A stretch of DNA of 64,000 nt from Pteria penguin (GCA_035048485.1 CM068586.1:52256167-52320166); one strand, 5' to 3'; shown: positions 50,510-61,994, numbered from the stretch's first letter. Notes: generated from the sequence alone by a model not told the origin. Translations and numbers: made by a program.

Positions 50510-50825
50510 AGTGGCGATCTACTTCTATTGTCATTTGGTAAACCAATGGAGATACAATAATACACGAGTTATTTCTGATGGTGATAATTTTCTAAATTTT
50601 CAAAAAGTTATTGCTTATTTATATTGTGTGTGAGACCAGTGGTGATCGTTTTGTAATTTGTTTTGTACATCTAGTTTATTCTTCTTAAATATGAACTATT
50701 TTGTGATATCATGAGTGATCGTTCTTTAATGTTAGATATAATTGTGATATCGCAAGCAGTTAACAGTAAGTATCTGTTGAACCGGTGTGCGTTTAACAGG
50801 AGTTTTGTATGTTTTATATTTGTAG

Positions 50826-50999
50826 ATGCTGGGGGAATCACGAGTCTGATCATGTCCCCAAATGCCAACATTGGGAACACGACGTCAAACTCCGTCACTC
50901 CCCTTAATACGTCATCGACTATCAACTCAACCAATTCAACGTTCCCGAAATCCATGGTGTCAACAGTAACGAAACCACTGGCACCGGCGCAGGAGAAAA
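50826..50999 (+). CDS. Shaw: Shaw-type K+ channel, coding exon 4 (Ser/Thr/Asn-rich tail)
   Basis: Residues 537-594. The acceptor is tatatttgtag at 50825; the donor is AAAA/gtatgg at 50999. The exon enters and leaves in phase 1 and is 174 nt long, so it too is a symmetric cassette. The peptide begins DAGGITSLIMSP and is then dominated by Asn, Ser and Thr, with repeated N-x-S/T strings near residues 552-575. Because the tail is cytoplasmic, these are not expected to be glycosylated. They look like an intrinsically disordered segment. No known domain is visible. The evidence is the matching phase on both sides and an open frame across the exon that joins the terminal exon at 52499. Confidence 0.72.
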
Positions 51000-51179
51000 G
51001 TATGGCTTTTCAAATATATACAGCACATGTTTATCTAAAACATAGTATATGTATTTATAATTTGTGTGTTTTGCAAGGTCCAATAGGCTAATATTCGTTT
51101 CCTTTTCTGACCATGTGCTTATTGTCGCATTTCTTTGCGTGTATTAAATTGTACGCATTTTTCTACGCATTTCCACAGA

Positions 51180-51840
51180 ATAGATATTGTAAGCACTTTT
51201 ATTCACATCTAGTCTTTTATAAGCATTCTGATGATTTATATCAATATGAGTATTTTGATAATAACGTTATATGCAGTGGATTATCTAACCAATTATGCCA
51301 ATTCTTATAATCATTGTACTTATATCTAGTCTTCTATACGCATTTGATAATCACACTGTCCATCCTGTTATACCCATTCTGATTATTACACTGCCCTGTC
51401 GGTTATTCACATTCTTATATATTACTGTCCTGTCAGTAATCACTTACCAGCCGGTTATACGCATTCTGATAATCACACTGTCCAATCATTTATACGCATT
51501 CTGATAATCACACTGTCCAGTCAGTTATACGCATTCTGATAATCACACTGTCTAATCGGTTATACGCATTCTGATAATCACACTATCCAGTGGGTTAAAC
51601 CTTTTTGTGATGGTCACACTGTCCAGTCGGTTATACGCATTCTGATAATCGCACTGTCCAGCCGGTTATACGCATTCTGATAATCGCACTGTCCAGCCGG
51701 TTATACGCATTCTGATAATCGCACTGTCCAGTAGGTAATACCTTTTGTGATAATCATACTGTCCAGTCGGTTATACGCAGTCTGATATCACACTCTCCAG
51801 TCGGTTATATGCATTCTGTTTATTCAATTGTCTGTATTTT
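51180..51840. repeat. 35-bp minisatellite, about 14 copies
   Basis: The unit is GTTATACGCATTCTGATAAT followed by CACACTGTCCAGTCG. Diverged copies continue after the SINE to about 52290. Confidence 0.9.
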
Positions 51841-51881
51841 ATCTGTATTATCTGTACATTGAGTACATTAGTCAGTTTACA

Positions 51882-52050
51882 GGGGGCAGGCTTGGTGTAG
51901 TGGTTAAGCGCTTGGCTTGCGGCGCGGACGATCTGAGTTCGATTCCCGGGTTGCGCCACTATGTTTAAGAGGTTGGTTACCTCCTGCTTTCATGTCGCAA
52001 TATAACTAAAAATTGTTGAAAGCGACGTGAAACACCAATTAACCAACCAA
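51882..52050 (+). mobile_element. tRNA-derived SINE family A, plus strand
   Basis: Full tRNA-like head (GTGTAGTGGTTAAGCGC, GAGTTCGATTCCC) and body ending in aattaaccaaccaac. It lies inside Shaw intron 4, within the decaying 35-bp array. No clear target duplication is seen. Confidence 0.88.
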
Positions 52051-52498
52051 CTACATGTAGTCGATTATCGGCAGTCGATCATCGGCATATGGATAATAAT
52101 ACTTTATTAAGTCGACTGTTCATATTCTGAAAATCACGCAGTATTTCGTCTGTCGGATATACGAAGTCAATATGGAGTTGCTTATACGCATACTGATAGC
52201 GTTTGTATGGGCAGTTGCTCATACACATTCATGATCATCTTAATATATATAGTCATTTATATGCATTCTGAAAATCACGCTATGTGCAATTAATTATGCA
52301 ACAGTCTTAACAGAATTCGAGTTTCGTGACTGAACAAATTGCCTAGGCAAGAAGCCACTCGTTAATGGGATTGCAGCAATGTTTTACACACATAAGCGTT
52401 CTGCAGCATTCTATTGCGTGTTTAGTTCGTTGATTATGTCATGCGAACAAATTACCGTGTTGGGCTTGTACTCATACTATGACGTCATTCTTTTCCAG

Positions 52499-52635
52499 GT
52501 ACTTTGAACAGTTCTCATACTGACGGGGGAGTGAAAACAACAAGTTGCACAGTTAATAATTCAACAAACGAACAACGACACCACTCGCCCACTTCGCCGC
52601 ACAAGACCAATAATCTTGTCGCTGTAAACACGTAG
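52499..52635 (+). CDS. Shaw: Shaw-type K+ channel, terminal coding exon 5
   Basis: Residues 595-639 and the stop codon TAG at 52633-52635. The acceptor is the strong cattcttttccag ending at 52498. The frame follows in phase 1 from exon 4 (A/GT gives Ser595). The peptide runs from STLNSSHTDGG to NNLVAVNT and is again Ser/Thr/Asn-rich. The last residues do not form a classical hydrophobic PDZ ligand. With this exon the five coding blocks total 1920 nt, exactly 640 codons, which supports the whole model. No convincing polyadenylation signal could be singled out; an AATAAA at about 54183 is far downstream and weak evidence. Confidence 0.72.
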
Positions 52636-53739
52636 CACGTGACGTCACTTAAAGTGACATCTATCCGAGAGTGTGTTAAATATATCACATGGTTAACAGC
52701 GACGTCCTTGACATTGTGAAACAAAAGGGTGGAGTGTATGACAATCACGTGATATTTAAAGCGCAGATCTGAGCATGCGTCGGCTAACACGTGATCAAGC
52801 ATATCGTTATAAGAACAGTTTGTTGTTTACAGATAACATTTCAAGACTGTATTTTCATCCTGGAATGATTTTATCTCTCATGGTGCCATTTTGATTGGCT
52901 AGCATTTTTTTTTGTCGTCAGCACGTGACATCAAGAGGGATATTATCAAACCAATGCAAATACGCCCTCTTATATGCTTTTCCTATCAAACAGTATATAT
53001 ATGAATTAAGTTTTCTTTCGAGAGCCTTTAACAAGGGGCAGTTCCTAGAAAATAGTCACATTACTGGGCGTTAATCGAAGTGTAATTTTAGATCCAGGGT
53101 AATTTTTGATTGTTAATATGCGCTTAAGAAGTTATGTGACAACATTAACAGCAGAATATGTGTTTTGCTAGATAATCGGCTATACATGAATCTACGTGAA
53201 ATAATTCTTGTCTATATGTAGAAAGCTTTAATATGTTTTAGATTTTTGATTAGGAGAAACTATTAACGTATTCATAACTAAAAATGATGGAGTGCATTTG
53301 TGACGTTGATAGAGTGTATTTTAATTAAACTAAGTAGATAAAGCTTTCGTGGAAATTAAATGTTAACGGAATGTAGGAAAACACATGTGTAAGGTGTTAT
53401 TACGAATGCGCGGAGGATATGTGAAAGGAGGAGAGTAGGAAAGGAGACAGGGGTAAGATAAGTGAGAAAAGAGAAGATCTAGGGGTAGGGAAAGAGAGGC
53501 AGGGGTCTTCTCTTCTTTGCAATAGTATGCTTTACCTCTGTGTATCAATAGCGTTCAAAAATGTCCCTATTCTGTAACTGAATTATTAATATCAATCAAT
53601 GGCGCTGCCATATGTTCCCGGGGTAGTTCCAGTAAATAACGAAATGGGACCCATCTACCCACAATGTATCGTGATGGACATTTTGAAATAAGTAGAAAAA
53701 TAGCTTAGTGCCCATGATAACTTTCCTTTCAAAAAAGTC

Positions 53740-53930
53740 CTAATGTTTACGCTAGTCTTTTTTTTACTCTTAAATACTAGTCCAGTTTCTGGGCTAAATC
53801 CCCTTCTGTAAGACTTTTGTTTCCGCGGTAACTCCCCTTCTGTAAGTAATGGTCCAATTTCCGGATTAACTCCCCTTCTTTAGGTACATACTTAGTATTC
53901 ACGCTATCCCTCCCCTTTTACAAGTGTACA
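53740..53930. repeat. Degenerate tandem repeat of about 45 bp
   Basis: GTCCAGTTTCTGGGCTAAAT, ACTCCCCTTCTGTAAG and close variants occur about four times. Confidence 0.6.
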
Positions 53931-54726
53931 GCAGTAATGTTGTTTGGGCGTGATCCTTTTTATTCATCTTTATTTTTTGTTTCCCGTTTTAACCTTCTTC
54001 GGCTCAATAATCAGCAATAACCCATTCAGGAAAATCCGGGTTACAGTATTGGTTCTCAGTTTAGAGTACTTTTACCCGTATCCGGAAGCAGTAGAAGGCG
54101 TTTTGGGGTGGTTGTTGATGGGAAATGCTCCATTCCATTGTTGACATATCCAGTATATATCCACCCTATGTGATGGTCTTGATAATAAATACTCGCATAC
54201 TTCTTGCACAATACAAGTACACAAATTTTGACCGCGGTTTGAATTTCTGTCCGGTACTTTCTATACTGAATTCTATCAATATATCCATTATAAGGATTGT
54301 GGTACTTGCGGGTACACGAAGAGTATATCTCTATTCTGTATACACATGTTCAAGTATTAAGGTATTGAATATTTTTGGCGGTAGTTTATACATTAGTCCG
54401 TTAGTGTTGCAATGATTTATGATGTCATACCTTAGTGGTGTTGTCATTATCTAAACACTATGTACATGACATCATCATTTACATTGTTTTATGACATTAT
54501 TATTGAAACGCTGTTGAAATGACGTTGTCATTGTCGAAAACTCTTTACGCGCATGTTAATGTATATTGCAAACTTTAATACTCACTGGTATTTTAAGCTT
54601 TATACGAAACTCTAAGTGAAACAGCTTTATTTATAATTTCTTTTTCATTCATTTATTTATTTATTTTACCATTTTCATAAATGTTATTCAAAAATTTCAA
54701 ATATCAGCCATAATACTCAATACACA

Positions 54727-54855
<129 letters not shown>

Positions 54856-55376
54856 CTCAAGGCAATCTATCAAACTAAACATTTGTATGTATTTATTCAA
54901 TTATTTGTTCTATCAACTAAACACCGAGATGGAAATCTCAAACAAACAAAATCTTGATGAAGGTGTAACAGTGATGACCATCTCGATCACATTGATCGTA
55001 CATTATTATTATTATTTTTTTTTTCAATTTATTGAATAACTTCAATGTATCCCATTAAGGGAAGGGAATTGTCCTTACAGACAGGTACATTTATGTAGAG
55101 AAAAGTGTTTCCCTGTTAAAAGGTATCGTCCTTATAAGGGATTGATTATTATCTTTGAAGGGAATTATTTCCCTTTAATGATCACAGAGGAAGCACAATT
55201 CATCGATTTGTTTTCTTGTATATCAATCATAGTATATAGGTGATCTATATGTATTTTCAGACTTGTTGTACTTTTATTAATTGTTATATGTTACTTGTTC
55301 TTGTACGAATGTTTAACATGTTTGTTGCTCACTGCTTCAGAAAATACATGCAGTTAGAGATACACCTGTTCCTTCC

Positions 55377-55411
55377 GGATCCTCGCTGCGCATGCGCAGT
55401 GAGTAGGATCC
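55377..55411. promoter_or_regulatory. GC-rich palindrome with a perfect NRF1-type site
   Basis: CTGCGCATGCGCAG at 55386-55399 is a perfect palindrome and contains TGCGCATGCGCA, the consensus of nuclear respiratory factor 1. GGATCCT and AGGATCC flank it as a wider inverted repeat. It is strikingly GC-rich in AT-rich DNA. No gene start is visible within 3 kb on the + strand, so its function is open. Confidence 0.4.
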
Positions 55412-57587
55412 AGGTGCTATATCTACGCAGCATATTATATGAACGGGACCTTGTATAATATCCTGTCATCCTGCATTTTCAGAAGCAGTTTGAACGAATT
55501 TTAGATTATCCTTTATGTCCCCTTTAGTGTATAATAGATGCCTCATATTCATACATGTATAACGTATTCAAGACAGAGTTATCGTTCTTTGTTAACAAAT
55601 TTTATCCCGGATTTTTGCGCTCTTGTTTAAGCTTGGACAGGTTTTGAGGCTTAGAGTACCTCTGAGACACATTCGGTTAAAGAGATACAATGATGTAATA
55701 GTTTTAATTACTCCTTCTTTATATAGCATTTTAATAATGCTGAATATTGCATACAGGTCAACGAATATTTATTAATTCATTCTGTAAAATTTAAAACTCC
55801 TGGAAATTGTCCAGAATCAGTTTTAGTTAATCCTCTTCTTCAGTTATAAATCGATACACTATATCACATCCGGGCACCAGTAATATGTTCTCGGAGTTCT
55901 GTACGCTTTAAAATCTGTTTTAAGATCGAATGACAAGCATGACCAGTACGGCGCAAGTTTTTAACATTTTCAAAAGAACAAAATATATATGTCATAGTAA
56001 TTTCGAAGCTTTTCACACCATTTAGGCATTTTGTATTTTTTATCTGACGCCATCTTGGAAATAATCAAGGCAAATTCAACCATGTGACTCAAATTTAAGA
56101 TGACTAAATCGAGTGTACATTACCACGGAGGCTTCAGGTTCGAGTCCTGGTTGATGCATAATATTTTGTTTTCACTATTTGCGAAGCTATAATTTATACA
56201 GACCTCTGTACAAATATAAAACTGAAAGTACAGAAGTCGTGGGGTTTCGGTAGTGACCGTGACCATTTTAACTTCAACAGTAATTTTTTTCTGCTAATGT
56301 AATTACCAGTTCAACGATTCTGATTTCCCATAATGCTCATCATATTCAGGAAAGTCTTGTCCATCGAGTCCATGTCATGGCAGAATATTGCACATGGTTT
56401 AGTTTTTTTTTATATTTCACTATTTGTTCCAAGCACACCACTATACACACTGTCTGTATAAAAACATCTGAATACACGGTCTTTGTATTGCTGCATTAAA
56501 TCCAATTTTTGTTTCATTTCTTAACTTGTTATTTATTAAATCCGCGAGAACATACAAGAGTATGTACCAAAAGCTGAGGGAACACTGTGGATGAAAACCT
56601 TGTGTAAGGATACTATATAATTATTGCACCTTATCACGGTACCCTTTTTTACACTACCGAGGCCTCGGTTGGCATGTTTCCGAGGAGCGAAAAATTGAAT
56701 GTAACCGTATAAAAGTGTGATATCTGTTATACTTCAGTACCTTCATATTTCATGCAACAATATATGCATAACAAATAAAACAATATCATGAGCGCAACCG
56801 TGCATACAATTCGCGCATGAGACAATGTGTTTGTCACCTTCTTTAGAGAAAACCAATATGATTTACCCGATCATCAACCAAACCGATTGCAGGATTCATA
56901 CCTAAAGTGTGATAAAATAAAAATGCCAAGTGGAGACGGAACCCGTCGTCTTTATTATAACCAGAGTAACACATTCACTACTAAGCTATGAGCTTTATCA
57001 AAATTATGAATTAAGCCTACTGTATTTTGCAGTTCAGACATTATGTGGTGGATATACTGTTGGAACACAGTTATGCCGTCGGCATTTATTTTATTTGATT
57101 TTAATTTTCAAAACTCAATTCATTCCTTTATAGAGCCCCTACCCATGTGCGTTGCTGTGAAGAACTAACAACAACGAATTACTGCGCTGCAAAACATAGT
57201 GCACAAAATGTGGAGGTATTTTAATCAACGAATTAGTCCATTGGGTTTATAGACATGTGTCTTAAAACAAAATCCCAAAAAAGTGGTAGCTCAAACATAG
57301 CACTGATGCCATCTTCTATGTTGATCTACAGTATATATGGCAATTCTTCGCGTTTCAATATGTACTAAGTGTGTCGGAGTGAATCGGTTTGCGGCAGGTA
57401 TATTAATGTTATACATGTACGATGCTTTGAACCAATCACAGGACGTGTAACAACTGGTATGTATTAGAGTTATGCACTCTTTGCACAGTATCTGATCTTA
57501 CTTTTGGGTTTCTCTCGTGTAAGTTGGTATATATAATACAATTAACCGATCCTTCCATTTTTCATACTTTTTCACTGTTGCATCCTT

Positions 57588-57748
57588 AGGCGGATCTAGA
57601 ATTTTTTGAAAGGGACGGAGTGGGTGGGGTTTGCAGTCTCCCTTTAAATGATCGAAAATGACCTTTTTTGGGTAAAAGTTTCCGACCATAAGTAAGGGAG
57701 GGGGCGTTGTTGCAATCCCTGCAACTCCCCTCTAAAACCACCAATGGC
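57588..57748. mobile_element. GCGGATCTAGA-type element
   Basis: The left end GGCGGATCTAGAATTTTTTG and the interior (gaccttttttgggtaaaa, gcaactcccctctaaaa) match the copies at 1307 and 61638. Confidence 0.5.
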
Positions 57749-58010
57749 ATCATAGAACGAAATACAGCACCAGACACGTGGCAGTGCATTTAAGAATTAA
57801 TCATTTGCCATTAAATTTCACCGATGTTTTACGTTGAATGATGCATAAAGTTTCAAATGTTTGAAGATTTACCTCCATTTTATGCGAATATAATCTGAAT
57901 GATGCCTTATACTGAAGATCAATTATTTTATTTACTAGTCAGTTGCAATGTTTTTTCCACCATTGAAAACTGCAAACATAAGTGGAATATTCAAGATGGG
58001 GTATCGAACA

Positions 58011-58264
58011 ATGGGGTTCATTCTCAAACGCCCAGATGATTCAGACAAGTGACCTTGCATTGTGTATACCCTTCGAAATTTATGTTTAGTTTCTTAGTGA
58101 CATCTTATTTTTCGATCTTTCGTTTCACTATGACTATTGCCTCAAGAGAGCAAAAACTTAATTTTTCATCTATATATGCTTTTTCAGTGAATTCAAATAT
58201 GCCGTCTAAAAGAGAAATAAATCGAACTCCGGACACAGGGGACCCACGTCTAAATCCGCCACTT
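58011..58264 (+). repeat. Interspersed repeat R1, copy 3, ending in a GCGGAT-type terminus
   Basis: Contains gatgattcagacaagtgacc, gaaatttatgtttagtttct and tttttcatctatatatgctt. It ends with TCTAAATCCGCCACT, the inverted GCGGAT terminus. This suggests R1 is the body of a hAT-like element whose other copies are truncated. Confidence 0.65.
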
Positions 58265-58303
58265 CAGTCTGTTGACGTATTCCTCTTTGGAATGTAGAGA
58301 ACT

Positions 58304-58427
58304 GGCGTAAAAATTTTCCATTATTATTTATATTGTCACTAGGTAATACATTACCTAGTGACAATATAAATAATAATGGAAGATTTTTACGCCATTATTT
58401 ATATTGTCACTAGGTAATACATTACCC
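58304..58427. repeat. Near-perfect palindrome plus an extra direct copy of one arm
   Basis: The left arm 58304-58347 and the inverted right arm 58351-58393 (both with CACTAGGTAAT at the centre and GGCGTAAAAATTTTCC-like outer ends) are separated by three bases. A third copy of the inner part, in the left orientation, follows at 58392-58427. Confidence 0.8.
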
Positions 58428-58622
58428 CCTTTTTCGCACAAGTTTACAAGGCATTTACGAATAATAGTGAAAACATGTTGATAATATACAGTATGATTAA
58501 AACTCCAGACATGGCACCCAAAATGGCTTAGTATTTTGGCTAACAGTCGACTTTCACATGTACCGCCTCCCCTTATTATTATTATTATTATTTTTTTTTT
58601 TGAAATTCTGGAACCGCCACTG
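58425..58622. mobile_element. hAT-like remnant with CCGCCACTG end
   Basis: The right end GAAATTCTGGAACCGCCACTG is typical of the GCGGAT family seen in this window. The interior matches 50314-50509 (aatggcttagtattttggct). The left end appears replaced by a palindromic repeat. Confidence 0.5.
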
Positions 58623-59079
58623 GACTGAGATTATTAAAACTAAAACACAAGTGAACCCAGCATATACAATAGCTCTGTGTTTCAGAGATCTTCAGTTTCT
58701 GTTCATTATCTTTCTCTTTTTTCTTCATTTTGAATGTATTTCGATCATTTGAATCGTTATTATTTGTCAGTGATTGGCAAGGATCCCCGCCCCTTCGGAC
58801 AACGTTTTCTGGTTACGCGCCTGTTTTATGAATAAAGATGGAAATTCCCTCTCTCAAAACGAAGAGGGGGTATTAGGCCTCGTTCCTCATATTGTTCTTA
58901 CAGGCTTATCATAATAACGGGTAGACAATGTACTCCAACTTTTCTTCATAATGACCTATGGGATAAGAAAGATAACTCGTACAAGACTTGATTGTTTACA
59001 TTACATACATACATTGACGACGACGATCAACAAAGTTAAAGGTAACAAATTATTTTCATTCACGAAAAAGGAGAAATAG

Positions 59080-59087
59080 TATAAATT
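59080..59087 (+). promoter_or_regulatory. Possible TATA box upstream of the B-box/propeller gene
   Basis: TATAAATT lies about 155 bases before the preferred ATG at 59242. In AT-rich DNA such matches are common, so support is weak. Confidence 0.2.
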
Positions 59088-59241
59088 AATCAATGAGAAA
59101 ATAATAAGTCGATTTCATAATCGATTTCATAACATAAGTATGGGAAGGTAATTAATCGTCAATTCTCACAATGATAAGTATTTGTTCAGAATTAACTCAT
59201 CAATGCGATTCCTTTTAGATCAAACCATTTACATCAAAGAA

Positions 59242-60336
59242 ATGTCTACAACGTACTGCCACTCTTGCTTGAATCAAGGCCAACATTCCGCCATCGACTC
59301 CGCTTGTTACCAATGCCGAAAATTCTACTGCAAGGCATGTTCTGACATGCATCCGATATTTAAATCGTCAGCAAATCATAACATTTTTAAACTTTTGTTA
59401 CCCGCTATCACCCCGTCAGACAATAATGAGGACGAATGCGCTTCTGATTTTCTGAAAACAGAGTACGATGATCCACCATACGCGGCGCAGGTGGCCTTGG
59501 GTAGCAGACACGAAGGAACAAAACATGCTGATCCTGGTAACCTGAAAGCCAAACACTGGAAAGACATCAGTATCGTCAAAAGGCCTAGCGATAGATACAG
59601 GGTTGCTATCTATGGTGTGTCAACTGTAGCTGGCAAAGTCGTCATAGTAGATGAAGCTAACAAGAAGCTGAAGTTATTTGATGAAGGCGGTACTTACTTG
59701 TCATCTACTGCACTCAAGGCTTCTACATGGGGGATCACACGTGTCAGTGACGACACATTCGCTACATGTGGTGAAGGTAACAAAGTGTACCTATGGAATA
59801 TACACGGCCAGACAGTGACATGCATTGACGTTACATATGACGTCAACTATCACGCGTACGGTATCCACTATAACCAGACATACTATTGCGTGTTACACAG
59901 GGACGACAACGTCATCACCATACTGGAGAGAAAAGGGGGACATGTCAGACACATCACAATCCACAAAATGTACGGGAAGGAGATAGAATTCGGGTATGAT
60001 ATCTATATGGATCAGATGTCCCATGCCATATACGTGCCGTGCCTGGATGACAGTAGAGGAGTACTATGTGTGTCTGTGGAGGGCGAGGTGCTATGGTTTA
60101 CTCCCCTGACAGGCCAATCGTGGGGTATAACGGAAATACGCGGCGTCTTGTGTGTTGCCGATGCACACGGACATTGTTTACATTTGTTATCAAAAGCTGG
60201 AAAATATGAACGCAAGCTGTTAGAGGAAAAATACAGTAGCAGGAAGCTTCACCACATACACTATGACGGTGAAAGACAAAAGTTGTATGTCGACCTCTTT
60301 AAGAATAACGTGATGCCAGTGTACTCTGTCACGTGA
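59242..60336 (+). CDS. B-box zinc-finger protein with C-terminal beta-propeller (TRIM-like)
   Basis: An intact single-exon ORF of 364 residues from the ATG at 59242. An in-frame ATG at 59182 would add 20 residues that do not look like part of the domain, and an acceptor-like tccttttag ends at 59218, so the later start is preferred. Residues 5-47 form a B-box type zinc site with spacing C6-x2-C9, C22-x2-C25, C30-x2-C33, H37 and H46: eight ligands, all present. Residues of about 125-364 form roughly six WD/NHL-like blades with recurring WGIT, V-Y-L-W and L-C-V-A-D motifs. There is no RING finger and no clear coiled coil, so ubiquitin-ligase activity is not supported. Such B-box plus propeller proteins resemble TRIM56/TRIM71-like families expanded in bivalves and often linked to innate immunity; the role here is inferred. 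A damaged paralogue lies 3 kb downstream. Confidence 0.85.
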   Translation: MSTTYCHSCLNQGQHSAIDSACYQCRKFYCKACSDMHPIFKSSANHNIFKLLLPAITPSDNNEDECASDFLKTEYDDPPYAAQVALGSRHEGTKHADPGNLKAKHWKDISIVKRPSDRYRVAIYGVSTVAGKVVIVDEANKKLKLFDEGGTYLSSTALKASTWGITRVSDDTFATCGEGNKVYLWNIHGQTVTCIDVTYDVNYHAYGIHYNQTYYCVLHRDDNVITILERKGGHVRHITIHKMYGKEIEFGYDIYMDQMSHAIYVPCLDDSRGVLCVSVEGEVLWFTPLTGQSWGITEIRGVLCVADAHGHCLHLLSKAGKYERKLLEEKYSSRKLHHIHYDGERQKLYVDLFKNNVMPVYSVT

Positions 60337-60409
60337 TAAACGATTTGGAGATGCTACAGTAGGTGTCGGTGTAGGTAAAATAGCTGAACATGATATTTTA
60401 AGATGAGAT

Positions 60410-60811
60410 CAGGGGTGCGTTCGTAGCTACGTAGCAGCTATATGTAGCTCTAATCGGTCACTGAACGCTCTGCTAGCCGCTACGCAGCACAAAATTATGC
60501 TAGCTTTCAAATTCCAAATAGCGGAAAATAGACTTGTTTAGCTTTCTCTTCTCTTCTTTTGCTTGAAAACACTTTGATAACCCAGTCCAAAGTAAAAATT
60601 AAATTGGAAACGATCACGCGTTGATCCGTGATACGAAACAGTGTTTAAAGTTCATATAATTTTCGAAAAATCGACTAAAGCGGATAACTTTTTTCAAATT
60701 ATGAAGGAGGATTTATCACTGTCCTCCATTTTACCTAGCCGATAAATATAGGAGAGCGTTCAGAATGCTGTAGCGGCTAGCCTAGCAGCTACGATTCTGA
60801 ATGTACTCCTG
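60410..60811. mobile_element. 402-bp hAT-like element downstream of the B-box/propeller gene
   Basis: The terminal sequences CAGGGGTGCGTTC and, inverted, CAGGAGTACATTC, with inner inverted matches (GAACGCTCTGCTAGCCGCTA at the left, its near-inverse at the right), give arms of about 80 bp. It starts 74 bp after the stop of the propeller gene, so it probably lies in the 3' UTR or just beyond it. No transposase is present. Confidence 0.65.
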
Positions 60812-61637
60812 GGGTAAAGTTCAAGATAAAGTGATACTAGAATTATCATTAAGTGGTGATCTGTGTTGTATTTAAGGATGTCGATGGACAGTAGTTTCGT
60901 GGGGACCGGAAGTATTGGGTGACCCCTAATTATGTCCCTCTTTGTTTAGCTTTTCTTGTCGGTCCTGGTCCATTATGTCCCGCTGTTCTTGTTTTTCTTG
61001 AAACATATTCTGAATCTGTGTATTTATTAAGTGCCATCACATTTTGAAATCTATTTAGAATTTTATTGTCTAAATATTTTTTACCTATCAATATGTTACT
61101 GAGTGCAAGTGACATGAAGAATCAGAGCCATGACAGACAGATGAGTAAATGTGTGAGTGAGACTGTGAGTGAAAGAAGGGAGCGAGAAAAGGGTGAAAGT
61201 AGGAATGAAATTGAGAATGATAGACTGGATGAGAGGAGTGATGAGGTGAGGAACTTGGTAGTAGAGCTGAGATAAAGAATGAAAGAAGAGATAAGTCAGA
61301 GAATGAAAGAGGGTGATGAATCGTTGAATGAGAGCAGGGATGAATCACAGTGAACTCTCAGAGGAAGAAGAAGTGTATAAAAGAATACTGAAGACAGAGA
61401 TGGAAATGGAATGAATTGATTTTCACCATGATCAAATAAAGACATTGAAGCTTTCAGAAACTAGTTGAAATTTATGTCGATTGTAAAACGGGCCCATAAC
61501 TTTTAATCTAGGGTCCAATGATTTAACTGTTAAGAGCCCGTTTGGCTCCTGAGACATTTTCCGGAATTTCCACCCCAACGTTGACATAAATTTTGTAATA
61601 TTTTGTTCCTCTTTAAAACATACATGTCAAAAGAAAT

Positions 61638-61807
61638 AGCGGATTTAGAGGGGGTTGTAATACCCCTCTTTTGGTCAGAAAATTTTACCAAAAAAGGTCA
61701 TTCTCGACCATTTTTAGGGTTGCACCCCCCCCTTTCCGGACTGAATAGTACATAACATTAGTCATGGGAGGCTGCAACTCCCCTTTCAAATATCTCTAGA
61801 TCCGCCT
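61638..61807. mobile_element. GCGGATTTAGA-type inverted-repeat element
   Basis: The ends are GCGGATTTAGAGGGGG and, inverted, GGCGGATCTAGAGA. It shares ttttaccaaaaaaggtca with the element at 1307. Confidence 0.6.
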
Positions 61808-61994
61808 ATGTATATGAAGAGTTATATATGAAGAGTTATAAATGTAAAATATATTTGATTTATTTATAAACTTGAAATAACAAATCTGTTTTTATCGAAA
61901 GCTTATACGATGTCCATAGTCCGTCTATCGTTCGTCCGGTTATTTCATCTATTCCTGCTCTCACTTTAAATCCGAGCATATCTACGTCAGACTT

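Larger units (their letters stand above)
46384..50825 (+). other. Shaw intron 3 (4.4 kb)
   Basis: A phase 1 intron with a weak donor and a normal acceptor. It holds a 41-bp minisatellite (47.4-47.97 kb), a full SINE with target duplication (48354-48631), short degenerate tandem repeats (48.64-49.17 kb), a 66-bp duplication (50114-50248) and a hAT-like remnant (50314-50509). Nothing recognisable is seen in 46390-47395 or 49170-50100. Confidence 0.65.
51000..52498 (+). other. Shaw intron 4 (1.5 kb)
   Basis: A phase 1 GT-AG intron, almost wholly filled by a 35-bp tandem array (about 51180-51840), a SINE (51882-52050) and diverged array remnants up to about 52290. Confidence 0.65.
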
